From CAWBCI01 sp963787195 (GTDB lineage Bacteria > Bacteroidota > Bacteroidia > Bacteroidales > JAGOPY01): a stretch of 64,000 bases of DNA. The notes under the pieces were generated by a model, which saw only the letters and a program-made list of their open reading frames with translations, searched no databases and had not been told where the DNA came from. Location of the stretch: NCBI GenBank assembly GCA_963787195.1, contig CAWBCI010000033.1, positions 16,518 to 80,517 of the forward strand, written 5' to 3'. Positions 35,217 through 44,375 of the stretch are shown here, in pieces. Every line of letters begins with the position of its first letter. The stretch's first letter is position 1. A program made the position numbers and the translations under genes.

Positions 35217-36746
35217 ATGGAAGAAACGATCATCATACTTGATTTTGGCTCCCAATATACTCAGTTGATTGCACGCCGTGTAAGGGAACTGAATGTTTAC
35301 AGTGAGATATACCCTTTCAATAAAGTCCCTGAAATTACATCACGGGTTAAAGGCGTGATACTTTCCGGATCTCCTTTTTCGGTTCGTGACCAGGGCGCCC
35401 CGATTCCGGATCTGAGTAAGATAAGGGGAAAAGTCCCGGTTCTGGGGGTTTGCTACGGGGCCCAGTACTTTGCACAAAGCGACGGCGGAGAAGTACTGCC
35501 CTCAGGCATAAGGGAATACGGCCGGGCCAATCTTTCATTTATAGATACTTCTTCCAGGCTGATGAAAGATATGTCCCCCGGCAGCCAGGTTTGGATGTCG
35601 CATGGCGATACTATCCTGAAAGTTCCTGAAAATTACCGGATCATTAGTAGCACGCATGATGTTGAAGTGGCCGGATTTAGGGTAGAAGGAGAGGAAACTT
35701 ACGGGATACAATTTCACCCTGAAGTATATCATTCCACAGAAGGCATAAAGCTTTTAAAAAATTTCGTGGTGGATATCTGCGCTTGCAGCCAGTCGTGGAC
35801 TCCCGATTCTTTTATTGAAGCTACTATAGAGGAGCTTAAAAAACAATTAGGGAATGATAAAGTGGTCCTCGGATTATCCGGTGGAGTGGATTCATCGGTG
35901 GCGGCAGTTTTATTGGATAAGGCCATAGGATCGAACCTTCACTGTATTTTCGTGGATAATGGTTTGTTGAGAAAGAATGAATTCCAGGATGTACTCGATT
36001 CATATCAGCATATGGGTTTGAATGTAAAAGGTATTGATGCCCGGCAGAGATTTTATACCGATTTGGCCGGTGTGACTGAGCCGGAGAAGAAGAGAAAAAT
36101 AATCGGGAATAATTTTATTGAAGTATTTGACGAAGAAGCCCATAAGATCCAGGAAGTAAAATGGCTGGCCCAGGGTACTATCTATCCAGACCGGATCGAA
36201 TCGGCCTCGGTGAAAGGCCCTTCAGCAACTATAAAATCCCATCATAATGTGGGTGGATTGCCGGATTATATGAAGTTAAAGGTTGTGGAGCCTTTGAATT
36301 CGCTTTTTAAAGATGAGGTCAGAAGAATAGGTGAGGCTCTCGGAATGAAAAAGGAACTTCTTTACAGGCATCCTTTCCCGGGACCGGGATTAGGGGTTAG
36401 AATATTGGGTGAGGTTACGGCCGAGCGGGTCCGTATATTACAGGAAGTGGATCATATTTTTATTGAAGGACTGAAGAAGAATAATTTATATGACGATGTC
36501 TGGCAGGCATTGGCCGTCCTCTTGCCGGTAAATTCTGTAGGAGTGATGGGAGATGAGCGGACTTATGAAAATGCCGTGGTGCTTAGGGCAGTTGGTTCAA
36601 CCGATGGAATGACAGCCGACTGGTCGCATCTTCCCTATGAATTTCTTTCGAAAGTATCCAACGATATCATCAACAAGGTAAAAGGCGTGAACAGGGTGGT
36701 ATATGATATCAGTTCAAAACCTCCGGCAACCATTGAATGGGAGTAA
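35217..36746 (+). CDS. guaA: GMP synthase (glutamine-hydrolysing)
   Basis: A 509-residue cytoplasmic enzyme converting XMP, ATP and glutamine to GMP. The class I glutaminase domain holds LGVCYGAQ (Cys79) and FHPEVYHS (catalytic His and Glu); the ATP-pyrophosphatase domain has the PP-loop LSGGVDSSVAA (near 219) and ends in the conserved DISSKPPATIEWE dimerisation/XMP-binding tail. Length is normal. Not in an operon with other purine genes. Start at 35217 is forced by the preceding gap. Confidence 0.95.
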   Translation: MEETIIILDFGSQYTQLIARRVRELNVYSEIYPFNKVPEITSRVKGVILSGSPFSVRDQGAPIPDLSKIRGKVPVLGVCYGAQYFAQSDGGEVLPSGIREYGRANLSFIDTSSRLMKDMSPGSQVWMSHGDTILKVPENYRIISSTHDVEVAGFRVEGEETYGIQFHPEVYHSTEGIKLLKNFVVDICACSQSWTPDSFIEATIEELKKQLGNDKVVLGLSGGVDSSVAAVLLDKAIGSNLHCIFVDNGLLRKNEFQDVLDSYQHMGLNVKGIDARQRFYTDLAGVTEPEKKRKIIGNNFIEVFDEEAHKIQEVKWLAQGTIYPDRIESASVKGPSATIKSHHNVGGLPDYMKLKVVEPLNSLFKDEVRRIGEALGMKKELLYRHPFPGPGLGVRILGEVTAERVRILQEVDHIFIEGLKKNNLYDDVWQALAVLLPVNSVGVMGDERTYENAVVLRAVGSTDGMTADWSHLPYEFLSKVSNDIINKVKGVNRVVYDISSKPPATIEWE

Positions 36747-36776
36747 TATTCCGGACTAAAAACCGTTAATTCATTA

Positions 36777-38999
36777 ATGAAAAAACCGAGCCATATCAAA
36801 TCAAAACACATTTTTAGTATCCTGGCAGTTTTTATCCTGATGATACTGACCAGTGGGAGTATTTTCGCTCAGGTAGAAGTTGAGAAATCGAGCAATACAG
36901 AGATTATCAACGGCAAGGAATATTACATCCACCAGGTGGAGGCCGGACAAACTCTCTATTCGATCTCGAAAGCTTATGGTATAAGCGTTGAGGATATCCT
37001 CTTCGAAAACCCTGAAGCCAAAGAGGGGCTGCAGATTGATCAGCAACTGAAGATCCCACTTGTAAGCCGGGGGCAAAAAATCAATGAAGACCTGAAGGAA
37101 GGCAGGATAAATTATATTTTCCATGTCGTCAAAGCCGGGCAGACACTTACTTCCATTGCCTCCATCTATTCGGTGAGCGTGGAGGACCTGAATAAACTCA
37201 ATCCGGAAGTTAAGGGCTCGCTCAAAGTTGGACAATATCTTAAAATCCCCTTACAGGAAAGTAAGGAAGTTAAAGAAAAAGATAAAGAAAAGGAAGAGAC
37301 TAAAACCGTGATGATACGGCATAAGGTAAAACCCATGGAAACCTGGTACAGCCTCTCTAAAGAATATAATGTCACAGTTGCCGAGCTTCGGAAAGCCAAC
37401 CCTGGGCTTGCCTATCCTAAAGTTGGTGAATTGGTAAATGTCCCCTCTGAAATTAATCAGACAGAAGGGCAAAAGCCCCTCCGGCCTGATACCCTCATAC
37501 ATTTTGTGAAGCCGGGAGAAACCATCTATACCATTGCAAGGAATAATGGTGTGAGCCTCGATAGTATATTTAAACTGAATCCCGGTCTTAGAACTGTCAT
37601 ACATCCAGGCGATGAAATAAAACTGCCGCCCGTTTCACCTGAGACAAGTTTTATCCGGCACAGGGTGACAGAGCGCAGAAGCAATCTTAAGAAAGTAGCT
37701 GAATTATACAAGGTGCCTCTGAAGAAAGTGGAAGACATGAATCCGCAAATATCCAGAAGGGTAGTTGAAAACCAGATTGTTAAGATACCAGTGGATGAGA
37801 AGATACTTCCCGAACAGGATCAGATCGTACTTATGCCGGAACTGGAAAAAGAAAAACTTGCAAAAGAAGGGCAGGAATTGGCTGAGTCTACCTTTGAGAA
37901 TATTCACCAGACCTACAACGTGGCGCTGATGTTGCCATTATCTCTTGAAGATGTTCCTGCTATCGATACCCTGTCGGATGCTACTCCTTCCCAATTGCTC
38001 CAAAGTACTCCTTTCAGGTTCATACAATTCTACCAGGGTTTCCTGATGGCTGCTGATTCATTGAAAAAACTCGGACTAAGCCTGGATCTTCATGTATATG
38101 ATATCGACCAGGATATCTCTAAAACCATTAAAACACTTAAACTGGATGAGATGAATAGGATGGACCTGATCATTGGCCCTATCTATCGTAATAGTTTTGC
38201 TTATGTTGCGAATTATGCTCGCATCCTGGGAATCCCTATAGTTAACCCCCTCAGTCAAAAAATCGAGACCCTGATTCAGAACCCCTTCATCTTTAAAGTA
38301 ATGCCTTCAAGAGCAGCCCAGGCTGATGAATTGGCAGCCCTTGTGAACCGTGATTTCCGCTATGATAACATAATCCTGGTATATCCAAACCGGTACCAGG
38401 ACCAGAATGCCCTGAATAATATAAGGGCAAAACTTATGGATACACTTGGAAGTCGACATGAAATATATAATGTTGCCTATGATTCCGATAGTCTGGCCGG
38501 TATCCTGAGACATACATCAGTTCTGAAAAACAACCTGATTATTGTTTATTCCGAAACAGAGGCCCTCTCGGTAGACCTCATGGCCCGCCTGAATGATCTG
38601 AGGGATTCCCTGAAAATGACATTGATCGGTATTCCTGAATGGGAAAAGTTTGAACATCTTGAAAATGACTACCTGATGAACCTTCATACCATACTTTTTT
38701 CATCATCTTTCATAAATTATAACGATACCATAGTGAAACGTTTCATTTTGGATTTCAGGGAAAAATATCTGGCTGAACCTTTGGAATACGCATACAGCGG
38801 TTACGATATGGGCACTTATTTCCTGACTGCCTTGATGCGATACGGCAGGGATTTTGAACATTTTACCGACCAAATGAACAAGCCGCTTTTAAATACCCGC
38901 TTTATATTCCGCAAATTGCCGGGAGGTGGCTATGAAAATACTTACTGGAATATTTACCGAATTGATAATTATCAACTTATTCCCATAATTGTCGAGTAA
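36777..38999 (+). CDS. LysM-repeat protein with periplasmic-binding-protein-like domain
   Basis: Exported protein of 740 residues. Signal peptide (IFSILAVFILMILTSGSIFA); LysM domains at about 51-94, 115-158, 181-224, 241-284 and a weaker fifth at about 293-336, joined by a Lys/Glu-rich linker (VKEKDKEKEE at 166-175). Residues about 380-740 resemble type I periplasmic substrate-binding proteins (NVALMLPLSLED, GPIYRNSFAYVANYA, ILGIPIVNPLSQ). So it is a peptidoglycan-anchored, perhaps ligand-binding protein of the periplasm. Lies 30 bp after guaA and 16 bp before the YwqK-like gene, likely co-transcribed with the latter. Confidence 0.78.
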   Translation: MKKPSHIKSKHIFSILAVFILMILTSGSIFAQVEVEKSSNTEIINGKEYYIHQVEAGQTLYSISKAYGISVEDILFENPEAKEGLQIDQQLKIPLVSRGQKINEDLKEGRINYIFHVVKAGQTLTSIASIYSVSVEDLNKLNPEVKGSLKVGQYLKIPLQESKEVKEKDKEKEETKTVMIRHKVKPMETWYSLSKEYNVTVAELRKANPGLAYPKVGELVNVPSEINQTEGQKPLRPDTLIHFVKPGETIYTIARNNGVSLDSIFKLNPGLRTVIHPGDEIKLPPVSPETSFIRHRVTERRSNLKKVAELYKVPLKKVEDMNPQISRRVVENQIVKIPVDEKILPEQDQIVLMPELEKEKLAKEGQELAESTFENIHQTYNVALMLPLSLEDVPAIDTLSDATPSQLLQSTPFRFIQFYQGFLMAADSLKKLGLSLDLHVYDIDQDISKTIKTLKLDEMNRMDLIIGPIYRNSFAYVANYARILGIPIVNPLSQKIETLIQNPFIFKVMPSRAAQADELAALVNRDFRYDNIILVYPNRYQDQNALNNIRAKLMDTLGSRHEIYNVAYDSDSLAGILRHTSVLKNNLIIVYSETEALSVDLMARLNDLRDSLKMTLIGIPEWEKFEHLENDYLMNLHTILFSSSFINYNDTIVKRFILDFREKYLAEPLEYAYSGYDMGTYFLTALMRYGRDFEHFTDQMNKPLLNTRFIFRKLPGGGYENTYWNIYRIDNYQLIPIIVE

Positions 39000-39015
39000 A
39001 CTGGATTTTATTTAG

Positions 39016-39696
39016 ATGTTAGTAATCCGAAGAATATTGTTTTTCTCTCTGGCACTGACTTTACTGATCATGCTGGGGGCCTGTTCACATGTTCAGAAGG
39101 AAAGCTGGCCGGACGGAAAGCTGAAAAGCCAGATTCCTTATAACAGGCAGGGAAAAATTGAAGGTGAAGCTACCTGGTGGTACGAAAACGGCAATAAGAT
39201 GCTGCAGGCTGCTTACCTTAACGATACACTGAACGGAATTTCAATGCGCTACCACCCGAATGGCATAAAGCAAAGCCAGGAGAACTATGTGATGGGAAAA
39301 CTAAACGGACCGAGTACGGAATGGGATGCCAGGGGTAATCTGGTCACCCGGGAGAATTATGTCAACGACACCCTTGAAGGAGAAGTAACACAATGGTATG
39401 ATAGTGGAAAACGGCAGGTGGAAGGGCATTACCTTCATGGGAAATTTGAAGGGCGATGGTTGTATTTTGACCAGCTCGAAAACCTTATAGGTGAAGGAAT
39501 TTTCAGACAGGGTAACGGTAGCATCCGCTCATGGAACGATGAGGGTAAAGTGATCAGGACTGCCGAATATAAGGACAATGAAAAGAACGGAAAAGAAATC
39601 TGGTATGATAACAAAGGCAATAAAATCAAGGAAATCATATATGAGCATGGCGAACAGCTTAGTGAGCAGGATTTTCCCGGAGATTCCTTGCCCTGA
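39016..39696 (+). CDS. MORN-repeat (YwqK-like) lipoprotein
   Basis: A 226-residue lipoprotein (LTLLIMLGAC, lipobox LGAC). The mature part is six or more MORN_2 repeats of the form GxxxGEATWWYENGNKMLQAxY, as seen in proteins annotated YwqK-family antitoxins, although in Bacteroidota many of these are envelope proteins without a toxin partner. The ending EQDFPGDSLP is not repeat. Cell-envelope role inferred from the lipobox and the upstream LysM gene. Confidence 0.72.
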   Translation: MLVIRRILFFSLALTLLIMLGACSHVQKESWPDGKLKSQIPYNRQGKIEGEATWWYENGNKMLQAAYLNDTLNGISMRYHPNGIKQSQENYVMGKLNGPSTEWDARGNLVTRENYVNDTLEGEVTQWYDSGKRQVEGHYLHGKFEGRWLYFDQLENLIGEGIFRQGNGSIRSWNDEGKVIRTAEYKDNEKNGKEIWYDNKGNKIKEIIYEHGEQLSEQDFPGDSLP

Positions 39697-39801
39697 TCCT
39701 CATCACAATATCCTGAAAATCAATTTAAGTAAAGTAGACATATTCTTTCCTTCTCCCAAAAAAAAATTCTGATAATTTTTATTCTGCTATCCAAATAACA
39801 T

Positions 39802-39843
39802 TACCTTTGCCCTGTTAATTAATTAACAGTGTTAAAATTTAAC
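39802..39843 (+). promoter_or_regulatory. gdhA promoter and palindromic operator candidate
   Basis: TACCTTTG at 39802-39809 fits the -7 consensus. Immediately after it, at the likely start of transcription, lies a perfect 18-bp palindrome CTGTTAATTAATTAACAG (39812-39829), followed by a smaller symmetrical GTTAAAATTTAAC (39831-39843). The arrangement suits a repressor-controlled promoter. No clear -33 box. Confidence 0.5.
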
Positions 39844-39869
39844 AGAACAATTTAATAAAACATCAGGTT

Positions 39870-41207
39870 ATGAATCTCGAAAGAATAATGAGTGACCTCG
39901 AAAAGAAGCACCCGGGCGAAACCGAATATTTGCAGGCAGTGCGTGAGGTATTAGAGTCGATTGAAGAAGTGGTGAATGAGAACCCGCATTTTGACGCGGC
40001 CGGTATTATCGACCGTATTGTTGAACCCGACAGGATCCTGACATTTAAGGTGCCATGGGTTGATGATCATGGTAAGGTACATGTGAACCTGGGTTACCGT
40101 GTTCAGTTTAACAACGCTATCGGACCATACAAGGGCGGACTTCGTTTTCACCCGAGTGTAAACCTGAGCATCCTGAAATTCCTCGGATTCGAGCAGATTT
40201 TCAAGAATGCACTTACTACTCTCCCTATGGGTGGTGCCAAAGGAGGTTCTGATTTTGACCCCAAAGGAAAATCAGATTCCGAAATCATGCGTTTCTGCCA
40301 GTCATTCATGCTGGAACTCTGGAACATCATTGGCCCGGAAATTGACGTCCCTGCCGGGGATATCGGTGTGGGTGGAAAAGAGATAGGATTCCTCTATGGT
40401 ATGTACAAAAAACTGTCACATGAGCATACAGGCGTACTCACAGGTAAAGGTATTAACTGGGGAGGCAGCCTGATCCGTCCGGAAGCTACCGGTTTCGGAG
40501 CAGTGTATTTTGCACATGAAATGCTGGATACCATGGGAGATACTTTTAAAGGCAAAACAGTTTGCGTTTCCGGTTTCGGGAATGTGGCCTGGGGCGCCGT
40601 TCAGAAAGTTACTCAACTTGGTGGTAAAGTAGTTACCATTTCAGGACCTGATGGTTATATCTATGACCCGGATGGTATTTCCGGCGATAAGATCGAATAT
40701 ATGCTGGAATTAAGGGCTTCTAACCAGGACATCGTGAAACCTTATTCCTATGAATTTCCGGGAGCACAGTTCCATCAGGGAAAACATCCCTGGGAAGTGA
40801 AATGCGATGTAGCCCTTCCTTGCGCTACCCAGAATGAACTGAATGCTGATGACGCACATAAGCTCGTGAAAAACGGTGTTATAATCGTAGCTGAAGGCGC
40901 CAACATGCCTTCCACACCCGATGCAGTTGAGATCTTCCATGAAAACAAGATACTCTTCGGACCTGGTAAAGCTGTGAATGCCGGTGGTGTTGCCACTTCA
41001 GGACTTGAAATGTCACAAAATTCAATGAAACTGAACTGGCCATCAACTGAAGTAGATGCCAGGCTGCACCAGATCATGAAGAACATCCACTCTGCCTGTG
41101 TAAAACACGGAACGGAAGAAGATGGCTATATCAATTACGTGAAAGGCGCCAACATTGCTGCTTTCCTGAAAGTTGCCAATGCCATGCTCGACCTGGGCGT
41201 GATCTGA
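39870..41207 (+). CDS. gdhA: NADP-specific glutamate dehydrogenase
   Basis: A 445-residue enzyme of the hexameric family joining ammonia with 2-oxoglutarate to make glutamate. Catalytic Lys is in LPMGGAKGGSDFDPKGKSD (near residue 122), coenzyme binding in SGFGNVAWGAVQK; residues PDGYIYDPDG and WPSTEVD are typical of the bacterial NADP-specific group. Its length is that of E. coli GdhA. Preceded by a palindromic operator candidate; gene order suggests it is expressed alone. A hairpin follows between it and the convergent racemase gene. Confidence 0.93.
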   Translation: MNLERIMSDLEKKHPGETEYLQAVREVLESIEEVVNENPHFDAAGIIDRIVEPDRILTFKVPWVDDHGKVHVNLGYRVQFNNAIGPYKGGLRFHPSVNLSILKFLGFEQIFKNALTTLPMGGAKGGSDFDPKGKSDSEIMRFCQSFMLELWNIIGPEIDVPAGDIGVGGKEIGFLYGMYKKLSHEHTGVLTGKGINWGGSLIRPEATGFGAVYFAHEMLDTMGDTFKGKTVCVSGFGNVAWGAVQKVTQLGGKVVTISGPDGYIYDPDGISGDKIEYMLELRASNQDIVKPYSYEFPGAQFHQGKHPWEVKCDVALPCATQNELNADDAHKLVKNGVIIVAEGANMPSTPDAVEIFHENKILFGPGKAVNAGGVATSGLEMSQNSMKLNWPSTEVDARLHQIMKNIHSACVKHGTEEDGYINYVKGANIAAFLKVANAMLDLGVI

Positions 41208-41244
41208 TTATAAGACTAAAAGAAATTTTTTAGCAAATGAATGG

Positions 41245-41285
41245 GCCGGCAGGTCATCAGGTGTCATACCTGGCGACTTACCGGC
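41245..41285. terminator. Probable bidirectional terminator
   Basis: Between the convergent gdhA and racemase genes: outer stem GCCGG/CCGGC and inner stem CAGGT/ACCTG around GTCAT. The outer arm overlaps the racemase stop codon. No long T-run follows on either side, so function is uncertain. Confidence 0.35.
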
Positions 41286-41970
41286 TCATTATTGTTTCTA
41301 TGCCGGCCTGAATATGTATTTCCAGTGTATCAAAAAGAGGAAGATCAAAATCTTCCTGTTTGATTATCAGGGGAATTTCGGTACAACCCAGGATCATTCC
41401 CCCGGCTCCCTGACTTTTCAAATCCTGCATAATTCTTAAGATATTTTCCTTAGCTTCAGTGCTGAAAATCCCAAGGGAAAACTCCCTGTAAATCAAATCC
41501 AGCAGGTAAATCCTGTCATCCAGCTCCGGGATGAGGGTGTCTATACCTCTATCCTTTAAAACCCCTTTGATAAAGTCCTTCTCCATAGTTACCCGGGTAC
41601 CCAGCAAGCCCACTTTTTCCAGGCCTTTTGCCTTTATAGCATCAGCTATTGCGTCGGCAATATGGATGATAGGTATGCCGGTCTCTTCCTTTATGTACGG
41701 AACATATTGATGCAAGGTATTGGCACATAACATCAGGTAATCGGCCCCTGCATTGGCCACGCTAAGCGCGGCGTCCACCACCAGGTCCCGGGCATCTTCC
41801 GGATGCCCGCTTTCAGTCTTATCTACCAATTCCTGGAAATCAAGCGAATAAAGGATGATTTTTGCAGAATGACTGCGTCCGAGCCGGGCCGCGGCCGATT
41901 CGTTGATCTTACGGTAATAATCCACCGTTGAATGCCAGGTGGTTCCGCCTACAAGGCCTAATGTTTTCAT
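41278..41970 (-). CDS. Aspartate/glutamate racemase family protein
   Basis: A 230-residue cofactor-independent racemase of the Asp/Glu family. The two catalytic cysteines are in MLCANTLHQY and LGCTEIPLII, with the N-terminal GLVGGTTWHSTVDYYRKIN for substrate binding. It interconverts L and D forms of an acidic amino acid; aspartate is more usual for this subgroup than glutamate (the enzyme lacks the peptidoglycan-linked MurI look), but the substrate is inferred. Confidence 0.82.
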   Translation of the reverse strand: MKTLGLVGGTTWHSTVDYYRKINESAAARLGRSHSAKIILYSLDFQELVDKTESGHPEDARDLVVDAALSVANAGADYLMLCANTLHQYVPYIKEETGIPIIHIADAIADAIKAKGLEKVGLLGTRVTMEKDFIKGVLKDRGIDTLIPELDDRIYLLDLIYREFSLGIFSTEAKENILRIMQDLKSQGAGGMILGCTEIPLIIKQEDFDLPLFDTLEIHIQAGIETIMSR

Positions 41971-42036
41971 ATTTTTTGTTTGAGGATAAGACTTTTTTTT
42001 AATGATTAAAGATAGGAAAAACCTGATTTGGGTAAT

Positions 42037-42783
42037 TCAGTCATTACCGCGAAGTTCATCGATCAATTTCTTCATTTTCCCGAAATGGGAACCTTTCCAA
42101 TAAACTTTTGCACAGTTGCTGCAACGATAAAATTCATTGAAATTCCGCCGGGTCCCGGCCAGGAGCAAGGTTTCAACATTATTTTTATCTACCGTCTCGA
42201 TCTTCCCGTTGCATTCCATACAGCGCTTGAAAGGCCGGATATCGTTTTTAAGGTCGAAACGCCTGATAATTTCCCGGATCTGCTCTTGGGGAATGGTCGA
42301 ATGCACAAAATACCCGTGGGTCACACGTCCATTTTTAAGCATAGGTATGTCGCGGGTTAAAATGATCCGCTTTTCAGTTTCAGCTATATTAATAATTTCG
42401 GTATCCTCCAGATCATTCCGGTAGACTGTATCAAATCCCAGCAATCGCAGGTAGCGACTGAGTTTACCCAGATGCACATCAGCCACAAAGCGGGTTTCCC
42501 TCAGGCTTTCCGGTCGCAGAAGGCTGAGTCCCGAAATATCCAGACTTTCAAATACAGGGTAAACAGCAATTCTATCCCCTTCAGAAGGCTTGTAATCAAA
42601 TGGCACGGATACTCCGTTGGAAAGTAGCAGGTCTACCTCAGTATGTGGAACACCCAATGATTCGACAATATCCTTGATCGTTGGAGAGCCGGAGACCAGG
42701 TGGCTGAAAGTTTTCTTTTTCCTCCGGGAGGGAAGGAAATCATTCAACTCTTCATAAAACCTTATCGTGATTTCGAAAGGCAT
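42037..42783 (-). CDS. Mut7-C RNase-domain protein with ubiquitin-like N-terminus
   Basis: A 248-residue cytoplasmic protein. The first 80 residues form a ThiS/ubiquitin-like fold (ITIRFYEELNDFLP, DRIAVYPVFESLD); residues about 90-245 are the Mut7-C PIN-like RNase domain with FVADVHLGKLSRYLRLLGFD, IILTRDIPML and a zinc ribbon (CMECNGKIE and CSNCAKVYW). It probably cleaves RNA, but its target is unknown. It lies 88 bp after the ceramidase-like gene on the same strand, and a REP palindrome sits 26 bp upstream of its start. Confidence 0.82.
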   Translation of the reverse strand: MPFEITIRFYEELNDFLPSRRKKKTFSHLVSGSPTIKDIVESLGVPHTEVDLLLSNGVSVPFDYKPSEGDRIAVYPVFESLDISGLSLLRPESLRETRFVADVHLGKLSRYLRLLGFDTVYRNDLEDTEIINIAETEKRIILTRDIPMLKNGRVTHGYFVHSTIPQEQIREIIRRFDLKNDIRPFKRCMECNGKIETVDKNNVETLLLAGTRRNFNEFYRCSNCAKVYWKGSHFGKMKKLIDELRGND

Positions 42784-42808
42784 AATAGCTAAATTGATTT
42801 AGTATATA

Positions 42809-42830
42809 ACTGACGGGTTAACCCGTCAGT
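42809..42830. repeat. Solitary REP-like palindrome (core GACGGGTTAACCCGTC)
   Basis: A perfect 22-bp palindrome, ACTGACGGGTTAACCCGTCA plus GT, in the spacer between the ceramidase-like gene and the Mut7-C gene. The same core occurs in the array inside the restriction-methylase gene at 61.5-62.0 kb. It would form a hairpin in the transcript. Confidence 0.8.
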
Positions 42831-42871
42831 CACGTTTCTTTAGATGGAATTGAAGATAATGAATTTTGAAA

Positions 42872-43585
42872 TCAGTTCAGTTTCAATTTCCTGATAAAAT
42901 ACAAATACCTTAGAAGGAAAAAAGTCCCGATGGCACTGAAAGTGTGCCATAAAAAATGAGTTCCCATGGGCAGATATGAATAATGGATCATATCGGTTTC
43001 CCTGAATATCAGGGCAATGATGAAGGGGATGATGGCTCCGGCTACTGTAGCCCACATTCTGAACTTCGTTTTTATCATGATGATAAGCAGTGGCAAACCT
43101 GCCAAAAATCCAGTGATAAAATAGGAGAGATTGATGGATAAATGGGCTGGCAATCGTCCCCAAAAAAGAAATCTTAAGGTAAATACAGGAATAATTATCA
43201 GCAGTACATACCACCATTTTTTCAATATTTTAAGCCAGAAATAAATACTGACTGAAAGCGAAAGTATTGCGGAAGGCACGAAGTCCATGAAGAGGAAAAT
43301 AGGCGAAATCCTCAATCCATGGAATAAGGTGCTTCCAAGTCCGCCTATAATAACCAGAACACCCGCATACAGCAAAAAAGGGTAATGTCCTGCGTTTTTG
43401 TGTATCCTGTAAAGCCAGTATATGGCCGGAATAAGTATTAAAAGGGATGAAAGTGAGTTCCAGGGTTCTACGAGCCAGTTGCCTGGATGGGTCGTTTCCA
43501 TATAAACCGGACCTCCGTCTCTAAGATGCCCGTCAAACCAGTGGCTTGCCTGCTGAACAAGAAGGACCCAATTCAAATTATTCAT
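42872..43585 (-). CDS. Ceramidase-like (CREST superfamily) membrane protein
   Basis: A 237-residue inner-membrane protein with about seven helices. It carries the alkaline-ceramidase/CREST motifs: NWLVEPWNSLSSL near the N-terminus, GLGSTLFHGL, FLFMDFVPSA and THFLWHTFSA, which place His, Asp and Ser/Glu residues as a metal site. Bacteroidota make sphingolipids, so a real ceramide-hydrolysing role is possible, but other hydrolytic functions are equally compatible. Likely in a two-gene transcript with Mut7-C. Confidence 0.7.
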   Translation of the reverse strand: MNNLNWVLLVQQASHWFDGHLRDGGPVYMETTHPGNWLVEPWNSLSSLLILIPAIYWLYRIHKNAGHYPFLLYAGVLVIIGGLGSTLFHGLRISPIFLFMDFVPSAILSLSVSIYFWLKILKKWWYVLLIIIPVFTLRFLFWGRLPAHLSINLSYFITGFLAGLPLLIIMIKTKFRMWATVAGAIIPFIIALIFRETDMIHYSYLPMGTHFLWHTFSAIGTFFLLRYLYFIRKLKLN

Positions 43586-44051
43586 AACTGTTTTTCATTT
43601 TTAAAACAGTAAAGAATCTTTCATTCAGCTAATTTTAAATTTTTAATGACCATCAGATTCGCCGTGTTTTCTATTAGCCTGTATCCGGTGATAATTCTTG
43701 ATTTTATTAAATATAAACGTCAAAGGAGCCACGATGTTCATAGTATCTGTATTTCCTTCAATAAATTTTTTAGTGATAATTCTTCCGGCAAATTCACTTT
43801 GTTTAATTGAATATAAGATGGGAAAATTTCTTCGCCTCCGGCAACTAAACATAGCGAAATTTCAATTTAATCGGAAGCAGCAATCAACGCCTGGTCACCT
43901 TGTTACCCAGTCATCTAGTCACCCAGTCACCCAGTCACTCAGTTACCTAGTTACCCTTTCACTTTTAAACCCTATTAAACAATTAGCCCTTTTCTTTGTT
44001 AAGCTATATAATTTTCCGGATATTTTTTTTGAATGAAGTGATTTTGGCTTG
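43586..44051. repeat. Intergenic gap with octamer tandem repeat
   Basis: A 466-bp spacer between divergent genes. At about 43899-43975 the octamer CCCAGTCA is repeated about seven times with drift (TCTAGTCA, CTCAGTTA, CCTAGTTA, CCCTTTCA). The rest is AT-rich with no convincing gene. Similar AGTC-containing units appear in several other spacers of the window, though there the period is seven. Confidence 0.65.
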
Positions 44052-44375
44052 ATGAATAAATATAGGATCAATACCGTCCTTCCGGTGATTTTGTTGCTGC
44101 TGGTTTTCCTTTTCCCATTAGCATCGAAGTCCGTGTTCCATCATCATGAATACCAGCATTATCATTTATATACGTCCGGCCATGCTTCTTTATTTCAGTA
44201 CGAAAAACCTTGTCCAATATGCAATTATGAATTTGTAACATTTTTTCCGGCCCCGGATTTGCGGTTAAGTGAAATCTCAGAAAACCAGCCTGAAAAAGTC
44301 TTTGCACTCATTAGCCGCATAAGCCGCATCTTACATTTATACATTTCGCTCAGGGCGCCTCCTGAGATCGCCTGA
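44052..44375 (+). CDS. His-rich exported small protein
   Basis: A 107-residue protein with an N-terminal hydrophobic leader (TVLPVILLLLVFLFPLAS) and a His-rich segment SVFHHHEYQHYHLYTSGH, then EKPCPICNYEF with paired Cys. The His cluster and CxxC would bind zinc or copper. The C-terminus is helical and basic. Not a family I recognise by name. It precedes a ZnuD-like TonB receptor by about 110 bp in the same direction, so metal handling is a reasonable guess. Start at ATG 44052. Confidence 0.68.
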   Translation: MNKYRINTVLPVILLLLVFLFPLASKSVFHHHEYQHYHLYTSGHASLFQYEKPCPICNYEFVTFFPAPDLRLSEISENQPEKVFALISRISRILHLYISLRAPPEIA

